From NCBI RefSeq assembly GCF_004353915.1, contig NZ_SMRP01000040.1, positions 1 to 56,226 on the forward strand: a DNA stretch of 56,226 nt. The letters are read 5' to 3'. The notes under the pieces were generated by a model. That model was not told where the DNA came from, did not search any database, and worked only from the letters and a program-made list of their open reading frames with translations. Origin of the DNA: Paraburkholderia silviterrae (lineage in GTDB: Bacteria; Pseudomonadota; Gammaproteobacteria; Burkholderiales; Burkholderiaceae). The position numbers and the translations under genes were made by a program. The stretch's first letter is position 1; the number at the start of each line of letters is the position of its first letter. Positions 42,220-51,061 of the stretch are shown one piece after another.

Positions 42220-43320
42220 ATGCAGCAGACCTACCGGCGCACCCTCGCACTCGTCCTCGGCGGGATGGGCCTCGCGGCCTCTCACGCCCACGCGCAGTCG
42301 AGCGTGACGCTGTACGGCATTGTCGATGGCGGCTTCACCTATACGAGCAACCAGGGTGGCAAGGCGAACTACCAGGCGACGGCCGGCAGCGAGCAGGGTT
42401 CGCGCTGGGGCCTGCTAGGCAGCGAGGATCTGGGTGGCGGCAACCACGCAATCTTTCGTCTCGAGAACGGCTTCAATCTGATGACGGGCACGGCAAGCGC
42501 GAACGGGCGCATCTTCGGCCGCCAGGCCTGGGTGGGGCTCGCGAACGACCGCTGGGGCTCCCTGACGTTCGGCCGCCAGTACAACGCGGCGCAAGACTCG
42601 CTCGAGCCGCTGCAGATGGCGGTGGTGACTTCGCAGTACGGCACGCACCCGTTCGATACCGACGACCTGAACAACACCTTCCGCACCGACAACGCCGTCA
42701 AATACGTGACGCCGGTGTATCGCGGTCTCTCGGTCAACTCGATGTACGGCTTCAGCAACAATGCGGGCTCGTTCGGGACCAATCGCTCGTGGAGCGTGGG
42801 CGCGAGCTACGCGGGCGGGCCGCTGCAGTTCGGCGCGGCCTACGTTCAACTCGACAATCCGGCCACGGATACGACCGGCGCGATTCCTTCGGACAACTAC
42901 TTCACGTTCCTGAAGGGCATCACGCAGCAGCGCATCTGGGGCGCGGGCGGCATCTACAGCTTCGGCAAACTGGGCGTGGGTGCGATGTACACCAACGTCG
43001 CGTTCGAGCTGACGCCGCAAAGCCAGCACCAGAACTACCAGAATGCGGAACTGAGCCTGCGCTACGAGATCACGCCGGCCGTCCATGCGGCGATCGGCGA
43101 GACCTGGACGGGCGTGACGTCGAACGGCAAGAAGGATAGTTGGCACTACTGGCAGACGACGAGCGCGCTCCAGTATTTTCTCTCGAAGCGTACCGACGTC
43201 TACCTCGACCTGATCTATCAGCGTGCGACGAACGCGGTGGCGCAGATCGAGGGCACCTCGGGCGCATCGAGCAGCGGCAGTCAGTTCCTCGTGGTGACGG
43301 GCATTCGCCACAAGTTTTGA
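42220..43320 (+). CDS. Outer-membrane porin (Burkholderia/Neisseria type)
   Basis: The 366-residue product has a signal peptide cut after AHAQ (mature start SSVTLYGIVDGGFTY), the hallmark N-terminus of this trimeric 16-strand porin family. Alternating strands such as RWGLLGSEDLGGGNHAIFRL and RQAWVGLANDRWGSLTFGRQ and the C-terminal GIRHKF with terminal Phe support assembly by BAM. ATG 42220 follows AGAAGGAG. Given the shared operator with the divergent operon, it probably admits that operon's substrate. Confidence 0.93.
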   Translation: MQQTYRRTLALVLGGMGLAASHAHAQSSVTLYGIVDGGFTYTSNQGGKANYQATAGSEQGSRWGLLGSEDLGGGNHAIFRLENGFNLMTGTASANGRIFGRQAWVGLANDRWGSLTFGRQYNAAQDSLEPLQMAVVTSQYGTHPFDTDDLNNTFRTDNAVKYVTPVYRGLSVNSMYGFSNNAGSFGTNRSWSVGASYAGGPLQFGAAYVQLDNPATDTTGAIPSDNYFTFLKGITQQRIWGAGGIYSFGKLGVGAMYTNVAFELTPQSQHQNYQNAELSLRYEITPAVHAAIGETWTGVTSNGKKDSWHYWQTTSALQYFLSKRTDVYLDLIYQRATNAVAQIEGTSGASSSGSQFLVVTGIRHKF

Positions 43321-43362
43321 GCACGGCGGCGGCGGGGACTGCGCGGCGTTGCGCCTGCAGGG

Positions 43363-44595
43363 TCAACCCGCCGCGCGTTCTCTCGTGCGCACGGGCCTGG
43401 CCTCAGTCTCGTCCTTGCGTGCGCTCTTGCGGCGGGCCCGCGCCTTCTTCAGCCAGATCAGCATGCCCGTCACGCTGAGCATTGCAACGGCCACGCCCGT
43501 GAAGCTGATTGCGATGCGGCCCGGCAATCCGGCGATCCGCCCGGAGTGCAGCGGAAACTGCGCCTGAATGAAGAGGTCGCCCGCGCTGCCCCGCCCGGGA
43601 ATCTGTCTGGCGATCACCTCGCCGGTGCGCGCATTCATGACGAGCCACGGATTGCCGAGGCCCGCGTCGCCGTGATCGTTGCCCGCTGCGTAGTAGCCCA
43701 CGCCATAGGCACTCAGCGCCGGCATCGCGAACAGGCCGCCCGGCGGCGCGGCGATGCCTTCGCGGCGTCCCAGCGCGCTCGCCGCGGCCACGATGCGCGT
43801 GCGCGCCGCGGCGGCCTCGGCGGCCGTGAGCGCGGGACCGGGCGCGGCGGTGCGGAACGGGTCCGGCGCGAGCGTCGAGAACAGCGACACGACGGGGCGC
43901 ACGACCTGCGTGCCCAGGTTCATCGAAATCGACGTGAGCGCGATCACCAGCAGCAGGCCCCAGAGCCAGACGCCGCCCGAACGGTGCAGGTCGAACGTGA
44001 GCGCGTAGCCGCCGCGCTTCACGCGAAACGCGAGCGACTTGCGCCAGCTCTTGAGGTTCGGAAAGGCGAGCACGATGGCGATGAAGCCGTCGAGCAGCCA
44101 GGCCATGCCCACGATGCCCATCGTCCAGACGCCGAAGTCGATGCCCACCTTCGTCGGCAGGAATAGCGTGTAGTGGAGCTGGTAGAGGAACGGAATCAGG
44201 TTCAGGCGCGAGAGCGAGGGCGCACCCCACATGCGGCGGCCTTGAATGACGCCGGTGGCCGGGTCCATCGCGACCTGGTTGTAAGCAAGCGCGAACGGCT
44301 CGCCGGTGCTCGGGTCGAGGCGCGGCTCGACGCGCACGACGAAGGTGTGGCCCGGCTCGACCGAGAGCGGCATGTAGCTGACTTGCGCGCGCGGATCGGC
44401 GGCTTCGAGGCGTTGGGCGAGCGTTAGCGCCGGTAGCGGAGCGCCCGCCGTGGACGCACGATAGAAAGACGGATTGAGCGCGGCGTCGAGTTCGTGGTCC
44501 CAGGCGATCACCGCGCCCGTGAGGCCGGCGAGAAACAGGAAAGCCGCTGTGCCGAGGCCGAGCCAGCGGTGCAGGCGCACCAGCAGGGCTCTCAT
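43363..44595 (-). CDS. PepSY-associated inner-membrane protein (PiuB-like)
   Basis: A 410-residue protein with four helices: RWLGLGTAAFLFLAGLTGAVIAW with the conserved N-terminal HRW, a second near 165-185, a third after DLHRSGGVWLWGLLLVIALT, and a last near 375-395. Two periplasmic PepSY-like regions lie between them. Homologues are iron-repressed and often flank siderophore receptor genes, possibly reducing ferric siderophores; that role is inferred. No TonB receptor is next to it here. A Fur-box-like site is upstream. The start is uncertain because no clear ribosome site precedes ATG 44595. Confidence 0.87.
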   Translation of the reverse strand: MRALLVRLHRWLGLGTAAFLFLAGLTGAVIAWDHELDAALNPSFYRASTAGAPLPALTLAQRLEAADPRAQVSYMPLSVEPGHTFVVRVEPRLDPSTGEPFALAYNQVAMDPATGVIQGRRMWGAPSLSRLNLIPFLYQLHYTLFLPTKVGIDFGVWTMGIVGMAWLLDGFIAIVLAFPNLKSWRKSLAFRVKRGGYALTFDLHRSGGVWLWGLLLVIALTSISMNLGTQVVRPVVSLFSTLAPDPFRTAAPGPALTAAEAAAARTRIVAAASALGRREGIAAPPGGLFAMPALSAYGVGYYAAGNDHGDAGLGNPWLVMNARTGEVIARQIPGRGSAGDLFIQAQFPLHSGRIAGLPGRIAISFTGVAVAMLSVTGMLIWLKKARARRKSARKDETEARPVRTRERAAG

Positions 44596-44915
44596 GCGGC
44601 GGCGCCGGGCGTGCGGCGGGCGCGGTGGCCGGCACGGACGGGCGCGGTCTGGAAGGCGGTCACGTTGATGGCGTCGGATCGAATTTGAGGTTAAACAAGA
44701 ACTTTATTGTAAATGCGAATCGTTTGCATTCTAGGGGCGCGCGCACGCCGATGCAAGCTTCGCGAAAGCAGAGGAAATCGGCGGTGCGTGGGAAGGTCGG
44801 CGTAGCCGCGCGAGTCGTGCGCTATGCCGCATGCCTGGCGAGCGCCATATTCAATGAGCCGGAATGTGCCGACGCGCGGCCGCGATTGACGCGGCCGGCG
44901 AGCGGTGGCGCCTCG
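44596..44915. other. Intergenic region with Fur-box-like site
   Basis: Apart from the site at 44712-44730, I find no gene or strong structure in these 320 bp. Confidence 0.4.
44712..44730 (-). promoter_or_regulatory. Fur-box-like operator
   Basis: AATGCGAATCGTTTGCATT is an imperfect 19-bp dyad with perfect outer arms AATGC/GCATT and resembles Fur boxes. TACAAT at 44711-44706 on the leftward strand could be the -10 it overlaps. The only leftward gene downstream is the PepSY protein. Confidence 0.6.
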
Positions 44916-45065
44916 CTACACCGGATCCTTGTTAGGCGGACCGTCCGGGCGCTGCGGTTCCTCGCCGTGATGTCCGGGCGGCGGGGGCGTGAGCGGATCG
45001 CGCTCGGGGTCGCGCGTCGGATCGGCGAGCGGATCGGGCAGCGGATTGGTGTGCGAGCAGATCAT
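44916..45065 (-). CDS. 49-residue Asp-Pro-rich small protein
   Basis: ATG 45065 to TAG 44916. The peptide begins MICSHTNPLPDPLADPTRDP and continues with ERDPLTPPPPGHHGEEPQRP; Pro makes up about one third and Asp-Pro occurs repeatedly about every four residues. GAGG lies nine bases upstream of the ATG. Codon usage keeps strong GC at third positions. It has no membrane segment or signal peptide and is likely disordered. No function is known to me; I believe similar small ORFs occur in related genomes, but that is from memory. Confidence 0.55.
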   Translation of the reverse strand: MICSHTNPLPDPLADPTRDPERDPLTPPPPGHHGEEPQRPDGPPNKDPV

Positions 45066-45204
45066 CGCGGGTACCTCGTGCGCAGGCGTGGCCAATCGGG
45101 CACGACGTGTGGATGGTCCTTATAGCGTAGGCGATAGGCGCTCTTCGTGCGGAATTTCGCGTGCGCACGGGAGACGTCAGCCGCACGCACGGGACCCGCA
45201 GAGA

Positions 45205-45792
45205 TTAGAGGCCGTCCAGGTCGGCGGGTGTATCGACGTCGCGCAGGATGCCGGGGTCGTCCACGTCGATGCGGGTGAGCGCGGGCGAATTCAGCAGCGC
45301 GCGGGCGCCCGTGTCGCCGTCGAGCGCGAGCAATGCCGCGCGGTGCGCGAGGCCGAAACCGACCGGATGGCCGCGCTGCTCGCGATAGAACGGCGCGACG
45401 AGCGGCTTGCCTGCGTCGAGTTCGCGCGCGACGGCCTCGATGGTCGCGTGCGCGATGCGCGGCATGTCCGCGAGCGCGACGATCCAGCTTTCTCCCTCGG
45501 TGTCCGCTTCGACGGCTGCGGCGAGACTCGCGCCCATGCCCCTCACAGCGGCGGCCGCGAACACCACGTCGCAGCCCGCGTTGTTCAAGACGTGGGCGAG
45601 CGCTTCCGCGCCCGGACGCACGACGGCAATCACCTTCGGCGTGGTCATCAAGAGCCTGTGCGCGGCTTCCTGGGCAACGCTGACGCCGTTGGGCAGCGGC
45701 GCGAGGAGCTTGTTGCGCAAACCGTTGGGATCGAAGCGTGATCCTGTGCCGGCGGCGAGCAGTACGCCGGTGGCGAGCGATGCGTAGGCCAT
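45205..45792 (-). CDS. MobA/MocA-like nucleotidyltransferase
   Basis: The 195-residue product begins with the nucleotide-binding loop GVLLAAGTGSRF and has VVRPGAEALAHVL, the metal motif ADMPRIA and RGHPVGF, matching molybdenum-cofactor cytidylyl- or guanylyltransferases (MocA/MobA). Such enzymes attach CMP or GMP to molybdopterin. Xanthine-dehydrogenase-type partners are not in the window. ATG 45792 places the loop at residue 9, as usual for the family. Confidence 0.85.
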   Translation of the reverse strand: MAYASLATGVLLAAGTGSRFDPNGLRNKLLAPLPNGVSVAQEAAHRLLMTTPKVIAVVRPGAEALAHVLNNAGCDVVFAAAAVRGMGASLAAAVEADTEGESWIVALADMPRIAHATIEAVARELDAGKPLVAPFYREQRGHPVGFGLAHRAALLALDGDTGARALLNSPALTRIDVDDPGILRDVDTPADLDGL

Positions 45793-45892
45793 TGGGGAGT
45801 ACCGCGCGAGAGGGGAACGCGTTGATTGTGCGGTGCAACTGCGCCCGAGGCAAGCCCGGGAAGACGCGCGCCGCGCCTTTGAACGCGCCACG

Positions 45893-47557
45893 CTACCCAC
45901 GCACCTGCTCAGGCACTTCATCGAGGTAGCGGTGCACGAAGGCGATCGCCATGCTGCCCTCGCCCACGGCCGAGGCCACGCGCTTGACCGGGCTCAGGCG
46001 CACATCGCCGCAGGCGAAGATGCCGGGCACGCTCGATTCGAGCAGCCAGGGATCGCGCCGGTGCGACCAGCGCCCTGCTTTCACGATGTCGTCGCCGGTC
46101 AGCACGTAGCCGCGCTTGTCGCAGGCGATCTCGGGCGGCAGCCAGTCCGTTTGCGCATCGGCGCCGATGAAGACGAACAGGCCGCCACATTCGCGCCGGC
46201 TCACATTGCCGTTCGTCGTATTGAGCATGTCGATGCCGGTGAGATGCGTGTCCCCATGCACGCCGACCACTTCGGTGTTCAACTCGACGGACACGTTCGA
46301 TTGTGCGGCGATCTGTTCGACGAGATAGCGCGACATCTTCCTTTCGAGCGAGTCGCCGCGCAGGACCAGCGTGACGCTGCGCGCGTGGCTCGCGAAATAC
46401 AGCGCCGCCTGACCCGACGAATTGCCGCCGCCGATCAGATACACGTCGAGCCCGTGCGTGCCGCTGGCTTCGCTGCGCGCCGCGCCGTAGTAGATGCCTT
46501 TGCCGATGAAGCGGTCGAAACCTTCGATCTCGAGGCGTCGCCACGCGACGCCCGTGGCGAGGATCACGGTGCGCGCGCGCACCACGTCGCCGCCGTCGAG
46601 ATGGACTGCGTGCGCGGCCGTATCGATGCGCGCGACGGCGCGCGTGACCAGGATCTCGGCGCCCAGCCGTTTTGCCTGCTGCAAGGCGCGGCTCGCCAGT
46701 TCGTCGCCGGAAATGCCACCGGGAAAGCCCAGATAATTTTCGATGCGCGACGAGGTGCCGGCTTGGCCGCCGGGCGCTTCGCGCTCGACCACAATGGTAC
46801 GGAGTCCTTCTGATGCGCCGTAGACGGCCGCCGCGAGCCCGGCCGGCCCGCCGCCGATGATGAGCGTGTCGTATTCGTCGCGTCCCGGTTGGGTCTGCAA
46901 GCCGAGACGCTCCGCGACCTCGCGCGTGGTGGGGCGGGTGAGCAGCGTGCCGTCGGCCAGGCGCAAGGCAGGGCAGGCGTGGTCCTCCGGGCAGGTGCCA
47001 TTCCAGCGGCTTTTGAGCTCCGGCGCGTCGGGCGTGAGCCATTCGCAACTGATCTGGTTGCGCGCGAGGAACTGCCGCAGGTCCGCGCAGGCGGGGTCCC
47101 AGCGTGCGCCTATCATGGTCACGCGCGTCTTCGGCGGCTCGGCGGAGAGGCCCTGCAATCCGCCGATGCGTTCGCGCGCGAGCGCGCCCATGCGGGTGGC
47201 GACGTCGGACGAAACGGCGGCCATCGAATAGTAGTGCTGAGCGTCCACGCGCATGACGCGCGAGGGCTCGGCCGCGCGATAGGCGCCCGGAAACGGCGAG
47301 CTGAGTGCGAGCGGCACCTCGCCGAAGATCGTCCCGGGCATGCGCCAGCCGAGCGTACGCTCGACGCCGTCGAACAGCTTGACGACCTCCATCTTGCCGG
47401 ACAGCACGGCATAGAGCGCACGCTCGCCGCCTTCGTGCACGGCGTATTCGCCGGGGCTCAGATGCAGATCCGCAGAGGTATGGGCGAGGCGTTCGAGTTC
47501 GGTGTCGGGCAGCGTGGAGAAGAGAGGGATCGCGCGAATTTCGTCTATGGTCAGCAT
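45893..47557 (-). CDS. Fusion: cyclic-nucleotide-binding domain + thioredoxin-like insert + thioredoxin-reductase-like domain without CxxC
   Basis: A 554-residue protein. Residues about 10-125 form a cNMP-binding fold (LSPGEYAVHEGGERALYAVL; GTIFGEVPLALSS). About 143-215 resemble a glutaredoxin/thioredoxin-like strand-helix unit without an obvious active CxxC. From about 228 an FAD/NAD(P)H module follows: GGGPAG (235-240), second Rossmann motif IGGGNSSG (375-382) and the FAD motif IFACGDVR near the end. Where thioredoxin reductases have their CxxC, this protein reads GKGIYYGAARSEA, so the usual dithiol relay is absent. Fusions of this layout occur in several bacterial groups; their physiological role is unclear to me. 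ATG 47557 precedes the first domain. Confidence 0.85.
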   Translation of the reverse strand: MLTIDEIRAIPLFSTLPDTELERLAHTSADLHLSPGEYAVHEGGERALYAVLSGKMEVVKLFDGVERTLGWRMPGTIFGEVPLALSSPFPGAYRAAEPSRVMRVDAQHYYSMAAVSSDVATRMGALARERIGGLQGLSAEPPKTRVTMIGARWDPACADLRQFLARNQISCEWLTPDAPELKSRWNGTCPEDHACPALRLADGTLLTRPTTREVAERLGLQTQPGRDEYDTLIIGGGPAGLAAAVYGASEGLRTIVVEREAPGGQAGTSSRIENYLGFPGGISGDELASRALQQAKRLGAEILVTRAVARIDTAAHAVHLDGGDVVRARTVILATGVAWRRLEIEGFDRFIGKGIYYGAARSEASGTHGLDVYLIGGGNSSGQAALYFASHARSVTLVLRGDSLERKMSRYLVEQIAAQSNVSVELNTEVVGVHGDTHLTGIDMLNTTNGNVSRRECGGLFVFIGADAQTDWLPPEIACDKRGYVLTGDDIVKAGRWSHRRDPWLLESSVPGIFACGDVRLSPVKRVASAVGEGSMAIAFVHRYLDEVPEQVRG

Positions 47558-48038
47558 GGCATCGCCAATAAGCGGGCAAGCAGGAAACGACGATGGGAGA
47601 ACGACGCGGCACGGCGCCCGGGCCTTGCGGCGCGGACGTTTCATGCAGTATAGGCGGCGCGCTGGCCGGCGTTGATCGAATCAATCGACTGAGGAATCGC
47701 GCGTTTTCAATCGTGACGGCGGTGCGCAATGTAGCGTTTGGCGGAGCCTGGCGGCGGGTGCGTCGCGACCGTGGCGCTCAGTGGCGACACCGCGCGCGAC
47801 AGCGAGGACATCCGGGCCGCGGCGGGCGGCGGCGCCGATTGGAGGCCGCGATCGACGCTGCTGCGAAGGCGCAGGGGCTCACGTGCGTGACGGTTTGCAT
47901 GCCCTGAGTCGCTGAAAAAGCCGTTGAAAAAACGCTTCGGCCCGCAGGCGCGGTGTGCGCGTGCGGGCCGATGGTCAATGGCCGATAGCCGATGAGCCCG
48001 GCGGCGCGTGCAGGCAAGCCGCGCGCCGCTCGAGCGCC
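47558..48038. other. Intergenic region
   Basis: These 481 bp hold the pyrB-type terminator (47937-47971) and no supported gene. A rightward ORF of 104 codons at 47593-47907 is Arg-rich with no domain or ribosome site. Confidence 0.45.
47927..47971 (-). terminator. Terminator of the aspartate carbamoyltransferase gene
   Basis: TCGGCCCGCA (47937-47946) pairs with TGCGGGCCGA (47962-47971). The leftward transcript then reads a U-tract (A at 47927-47932) after a 4-nt gap. Confidence 0.65.
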
Positions 48039-49331
48039 TCAGTCGATGCCGTGGAACACGGCGTCATCCGGGCCGAGGTACGCAGGCGGGCGCCACGCGG
48101 CATCGCGCATCGAGTGCTGCACGAGGTTCTCGACGCCCAGCAGCGTCGCAAAGATCGCCATGCGCACCGGAATGCCGTTGTCGGTCTGGCGGAAGATCGC
48201 GAGGCGCGGATCGTGGTTCAGATCGGTCGAGAGATCGTTCGCGCCCGGGCGGCTGTCGCGCGGCAGCGGATGCATCACGAGCGTCTCGGGGCTGCAGCAC
48301 TCGTCCATCAGCGCCTGATTGATCTGGAAGTCGGGCGTGTAGCCTTCGAACGACTCGTCGGTGAAGCGCTCCTTCTGGATGCGCGTGGCGTACACGACGT
48401 CGGCGCCGCGCAGGCCTTCGCGCAGGTCGTGCGTCTGCTCGACCACGTGGCCGTTGGTCGAGATCTTGTCGACGATGTAAGCCGGCATTTCGAGCATCGG
48501 CGGCGAGATCAGCGTGAACTTGATGCCGCGATAGAGCGCGAGCAGCTTCACGAGCGAGTGCACCGTGCGGCCGTACTTGAGGTCGCCCACGAGCGCGATG
48601 TGCGCGCCGTCGACGATCTTGCCCAGACGCGAGAACTCGCGCTGGATCGTGTAGAGGTCGAGCAGCGCCTGGCTCGGGTGCTCGCCGGGGCCGTCGCCGC
48701 CGTTGATCACGGGAATGTTCACAGCGCGCGCGAATTCGGCCACCGAGCCTTGCTCAGGATGCCGAATTACCATCGCATCCACGTAGCCGGCCATCACGCG
48801 GCTCGTGTCGTAGATCGATTCGCCCTTGGCCATCGACGAGAACGTGAAGCCCGTCGTGTCGCACACCGATCCGCCCAGCCGGCAGAACGCGGCGCCAAAG
48901 CTCACGCGCGTGCGCGTGCTGGCCTCGAAGAACAGGTTGCCGAGCACCGCGCCTTCGAGCACGCGCGAGATTTTCCGGCGGCGCGCGATGGGCTGCATGA
49001 TGTCGGCCACGCGAAAGAGCGCTTCCACGGAGTCGCGTGAGAACTGGTCGACCGACAGCAGTTGCGGCTTGCCTTCGAATGGCATCTGGCTGGCCAGCGA
49101 CCGCGGATCTACGCTTTGCGTATAGACTTCGCGCGTCTCGCCGTTGCCGACGATCTCCGAGACGAAGCGCTCGACGATCTCCGGCATGGCGCGCGACTCC
49201 TGCGACTCTTCGGGCAGCAGCCAGGTGTCGAGCGCCCGGCGCGACACGCCGATGCGGCTCGCGAAGGCGTCGCGGGTCATGTTCAGACGCCGCATGGCGT
49301 CGCGGAGGAAGGCTTGTTGCGGAACGCTCAT
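48039..49331 (-). CDS. pyrB: Aspartate carbamoyltransferase with N-terminal HTH-like extension
   Basis: A 430-residue protein. The catalytic core (about 85-430) has STRTR (138-142, carbamoyl-phosphate site), GDGPGEHPSQALLDLYT, LVGDLKYGRTVHSL and MHPLPRDSR, all typical of ATCase, which makes carbamoyl-aspartate for pyrimidine synthesis. The first 60 residues add a helix-turn-helix-like unit (LNMTRDAFASRIGVSRRALDTWLLPEES), absent from standard catalytic chains of about 310 residues. Another pyrB may exist elsewhere in the genome. GTG 49340 is an alternative start. A sigma-70 promoter candidate lies upstream. Confidence 0.9.
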   Translation of the reverse strand: MSVPQQAFLRDAMRRLNMTRDAFASRIGVSRRALDTWLLPEESQESRAMPEIVERFVSEIVGNGETREVYTQSVDPRSLASQMPFEGKPQLLSVDQFSRDSVEALFRVADIMQPIARRRKISRVLEGAVLGNLFFEASTRTRVSFGAAFCRLGGSVCDTTGFTFSSMAKGESIYDTSRVMAGYVDAMVIRHPEQGSVAEFARAVNIPVINGGDGPGEHPSQALLDLYTIQREFSRLGKIVDGAHIALVGDLKYGRTVHSLVKLLALYRGIKFTLISPPMLEMPAYIVDKISTNGHVVEQTHDLREGLRGADVVYATRIQKERFTDESFEGYTPDFQINQALMDECCSPETLVMHPLPRDSRPGANDLSTDLNHDPRLAIFRQTDNGIPVRMAIFATLLGVENLVQHSMRDAAWRPPAYLGPDDAVFHGID

Positions 49332-49371
49332 GCTGGGCACCCGTGATGGCTGGTTGATGTACGCGGTGCGT

Positions 49372-49399
49372 ATATTAGTGTGCCTGCGTGAGAAGTCAA
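49372..49399 (-). promoter_or_regulatory. Candidate sigma-70 promoter of pyrB
   Basis: Leftward -35 TTGACT (49399-49394), 16-bp spacer, -10 TAATAT (49377-49372), 40 bp before the start codon. Confidence 0.65.
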
Positions 49400-49625
49400 G
49401 CGCTTTTGCGGCTCGCCGCGGTTGCGACGCGCGCGCGTTTGCCGCGCCCGCGAGCCCGCTTTTATCGGGATGGGCATTTTTGAGGCGCCGGGATAATCGC
49501 GGTTTTGATTAAGGAAGGGCCGGCGCTCGCCGGCCCTGGCAGCCTGAGATGTACGCATTGTTCTGTACCCTGGTGTCCTGCGCAACGCTCGTGCGCGCGA
49601 AACGGCGCCGCCGCCGGAGCCGGCC

Positions 49626-50630
49626 ATGAAGATGCCATGGTCGAGCTCGGTGGACGAGCTTTCGAGCGGCGAGACCCGCTTTGTCACCCACCGCGCCGCG
49701 CGCCGCACGGCGGTGGTTGCCGCGTGCGCGGCCGCTGTGCTTGCGCTCGCGGGCGGCGTCGCCATCGGCCGCTACGGCGGCATGGCGCTGGCGCCCTCGG
49801 CGCCCGGCCCGGCCGGCGCGGAGATGCATCACTATGTGGTGGGCGAGATCGGCCGCATGAACGCCTCGATCGCGCTGCTCGATCCGCGCATCGAGCGGCT
49901 TGCCGCCCAGCTTGCCGAGCTGCGCCAGTTCGACCAGCGCTTGCGCGCGCAGCCGCCGCGTGGGGCGGCGGTGGCGCCCGCCGCGCCCGCCACGCGCTCC
50001 GGCGACGACGACGGCGGCGAGGGTGGCCCCGCGCTCGCGCCGCGGCACTGTGTCGAGGCGTCCGCCGCGCGTGCCAACGCCCACGCCGTCAATGGCGAAG
50101 TCGACTGCATGGCCGCCACGCTCGGCGCGCTCGAGCAGGCCGTGGCGCAGCACGAGGCGGCATGGGACGCGTTTCCCGGCCGCCGCCCCACCGGGGCGGG
50201 CCGGCCCGGCTCGCCGTTCGGCAACCGCATCGATCCGTTCACGCAGCGCCTGAGCTTTCATCCGGGGCTCGATATTGTCGCGTCCACGGGCACGCCGATT
50301 CTCGCCGCAGCGGGCGGCCGCGTCATCTTCGCGGGGCAGAAGTCGGGCTATGGCAACGCGGTGGAGATCGATCACGGCAACGGCTTCGTGACGCGTTACG
50401 GGCACGCCTCGAAGATCGACGTGCAGGTGGGGCAGGTCGTGCTGCCGCGCGAGCATATCGCCGACGTCGGCTCGACCGGGCGCTCGACCGGCCCGCACTT
50501 GCACTTCGAGGTGATCGTGAAGGGCGTGCAGGTCGATCCCGCGGACTATCTCGAGCTCTTCAGCGCGTACCAGAGCGCAAGCGAAGCTGCCAACCGCGCC
50601 GCAAGCGGCGCTGGAGGCGCCAATGGCTGA
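49626..50630 (+). CDS. M23-family cell-wall endopeptidase, membrane-anchored
   Basis: The 334-residue product has an N-terminal helix at about 25-50, a coiled-coil-prone region, a low-complexity linker, then an M23 domain (about 190-310). Zinc-site motifs are HPGLDI (His and Asp), and HLHFEV; GHASKIDVQVGQ is the third conserved block. Such enzymes cut peptidoglycan cross-links in the periplasm. ATG 49626 has GGAG seven bases upstream. The next gene starts inside its last codons (8-bp overlap), and a bactofilin gene follows, pointing to a shape or localised wall-remodelling role. Confidence 0.92.
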   Translation: MKMPWSSSVDELSSGETRFVTHRAARRTAVVAACAAAVLALAGGVAIGRYGGMALAPSAPGPAGAEMHHYVVGEIGRMNASIALLDPRIERLAAQLAELRQFDQRLRAQPPRGAAVAPAAPATRSGDDDGGEGGPALAPRHCVEASAARANAHAVNGEVDCMAATLGALEQAVAQHEAAWDAFPGRRPTGAGRPGSPFGNRIDPFTQRLSFHPGLDIVASTGTPILAAAGGRVIFAGQKSGYGNAVEIDHGNGFVTRYGHASKIDVQVGQVVLPREHIADVGSTGRSTGPHLHFEVIVKGVQVDPADYLELFSAYQSASEAANRAASGAGGANG

Positions 50631-50985
50631 CCCACGGCGTTCCGCGCGCCAGCGCCGCGACGCGCAGCGCGCCTTCGAACTGCAGCCCGTGCGCTCGCGC
50701 GCATGGCGCTGGGGCGTGGCGCTCACATGGACCGCTGCTGCGGCGGCGGCCGGCGCGGGGCTCACCGCGTGGGCACTGTATGCCGATGACGCCGGGCGTT
50801 GCCCGGTCGTCGCGCCCGATTTGCTGCAGACGCGGCTCTCCAACACCGAGCTCGCGCTGGAGCAGGAGCGCGCGGCGCGCTCGGCCTTGCAGAAGGCGGC
50901 GGACGCGGCGCAGGCCGAGGCCGCGAAGCTGCAAGCCGAGCTGGTGTTCCTGCGCGGCCATGGCGCACGCCCGAACGCGCACTGA
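50623..50985 (+). CDS. Small membrane protein with coiled coil, bactofilin-linked
   Basis: A 120-residue protein: a basic cytoplasmic leader, one helix at about 32-53 (ALTWTAAAAAAGAGLTAWAL), and a C-terminal coiled coil (LSNTELALEQERAARSALQK onward, about 70-110). It overlaps the M23 gene by 8 bp and precedes the bactofilin gene. It has no named domain that I recognise. A scaffold or linker between the cytoplasmic bactofilin polymer and the periplasmic peptidase is a reasonable inference. Confidence 0.8.
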   Translation: MADPRRSARQRRDAQRAFELQPVRSRAWRWGVALTWTAAAAAAGAGLTAWALYADDAGRCPVVAPDLLQTRLSNTELALEQERAARSALQKAADAAQAEAAKLQAELVFLRGHGARPNAH

Positions 50986-51061
50986 TCTCACGCGCGTGCT
51001 TAAACGCGAGATCGACACAACCCATTCAGACCAAACGCAACGAAACGCAACGGTGTCACCC

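Noticed and set aside
47593..47907. 104-codon ORF between the reductase fusion and pyrB
   Set aside because: Arg/Gly-rich with no ribosome site or family resemblance; overlaps an equally poor ORF on the other strand.
49516..49537. GC-rich 10-bp hairpin upstream of the M23 gene as a terminator
   Set aside because: No T-run on either side and no gene ending into it; left as an unassigned structure.
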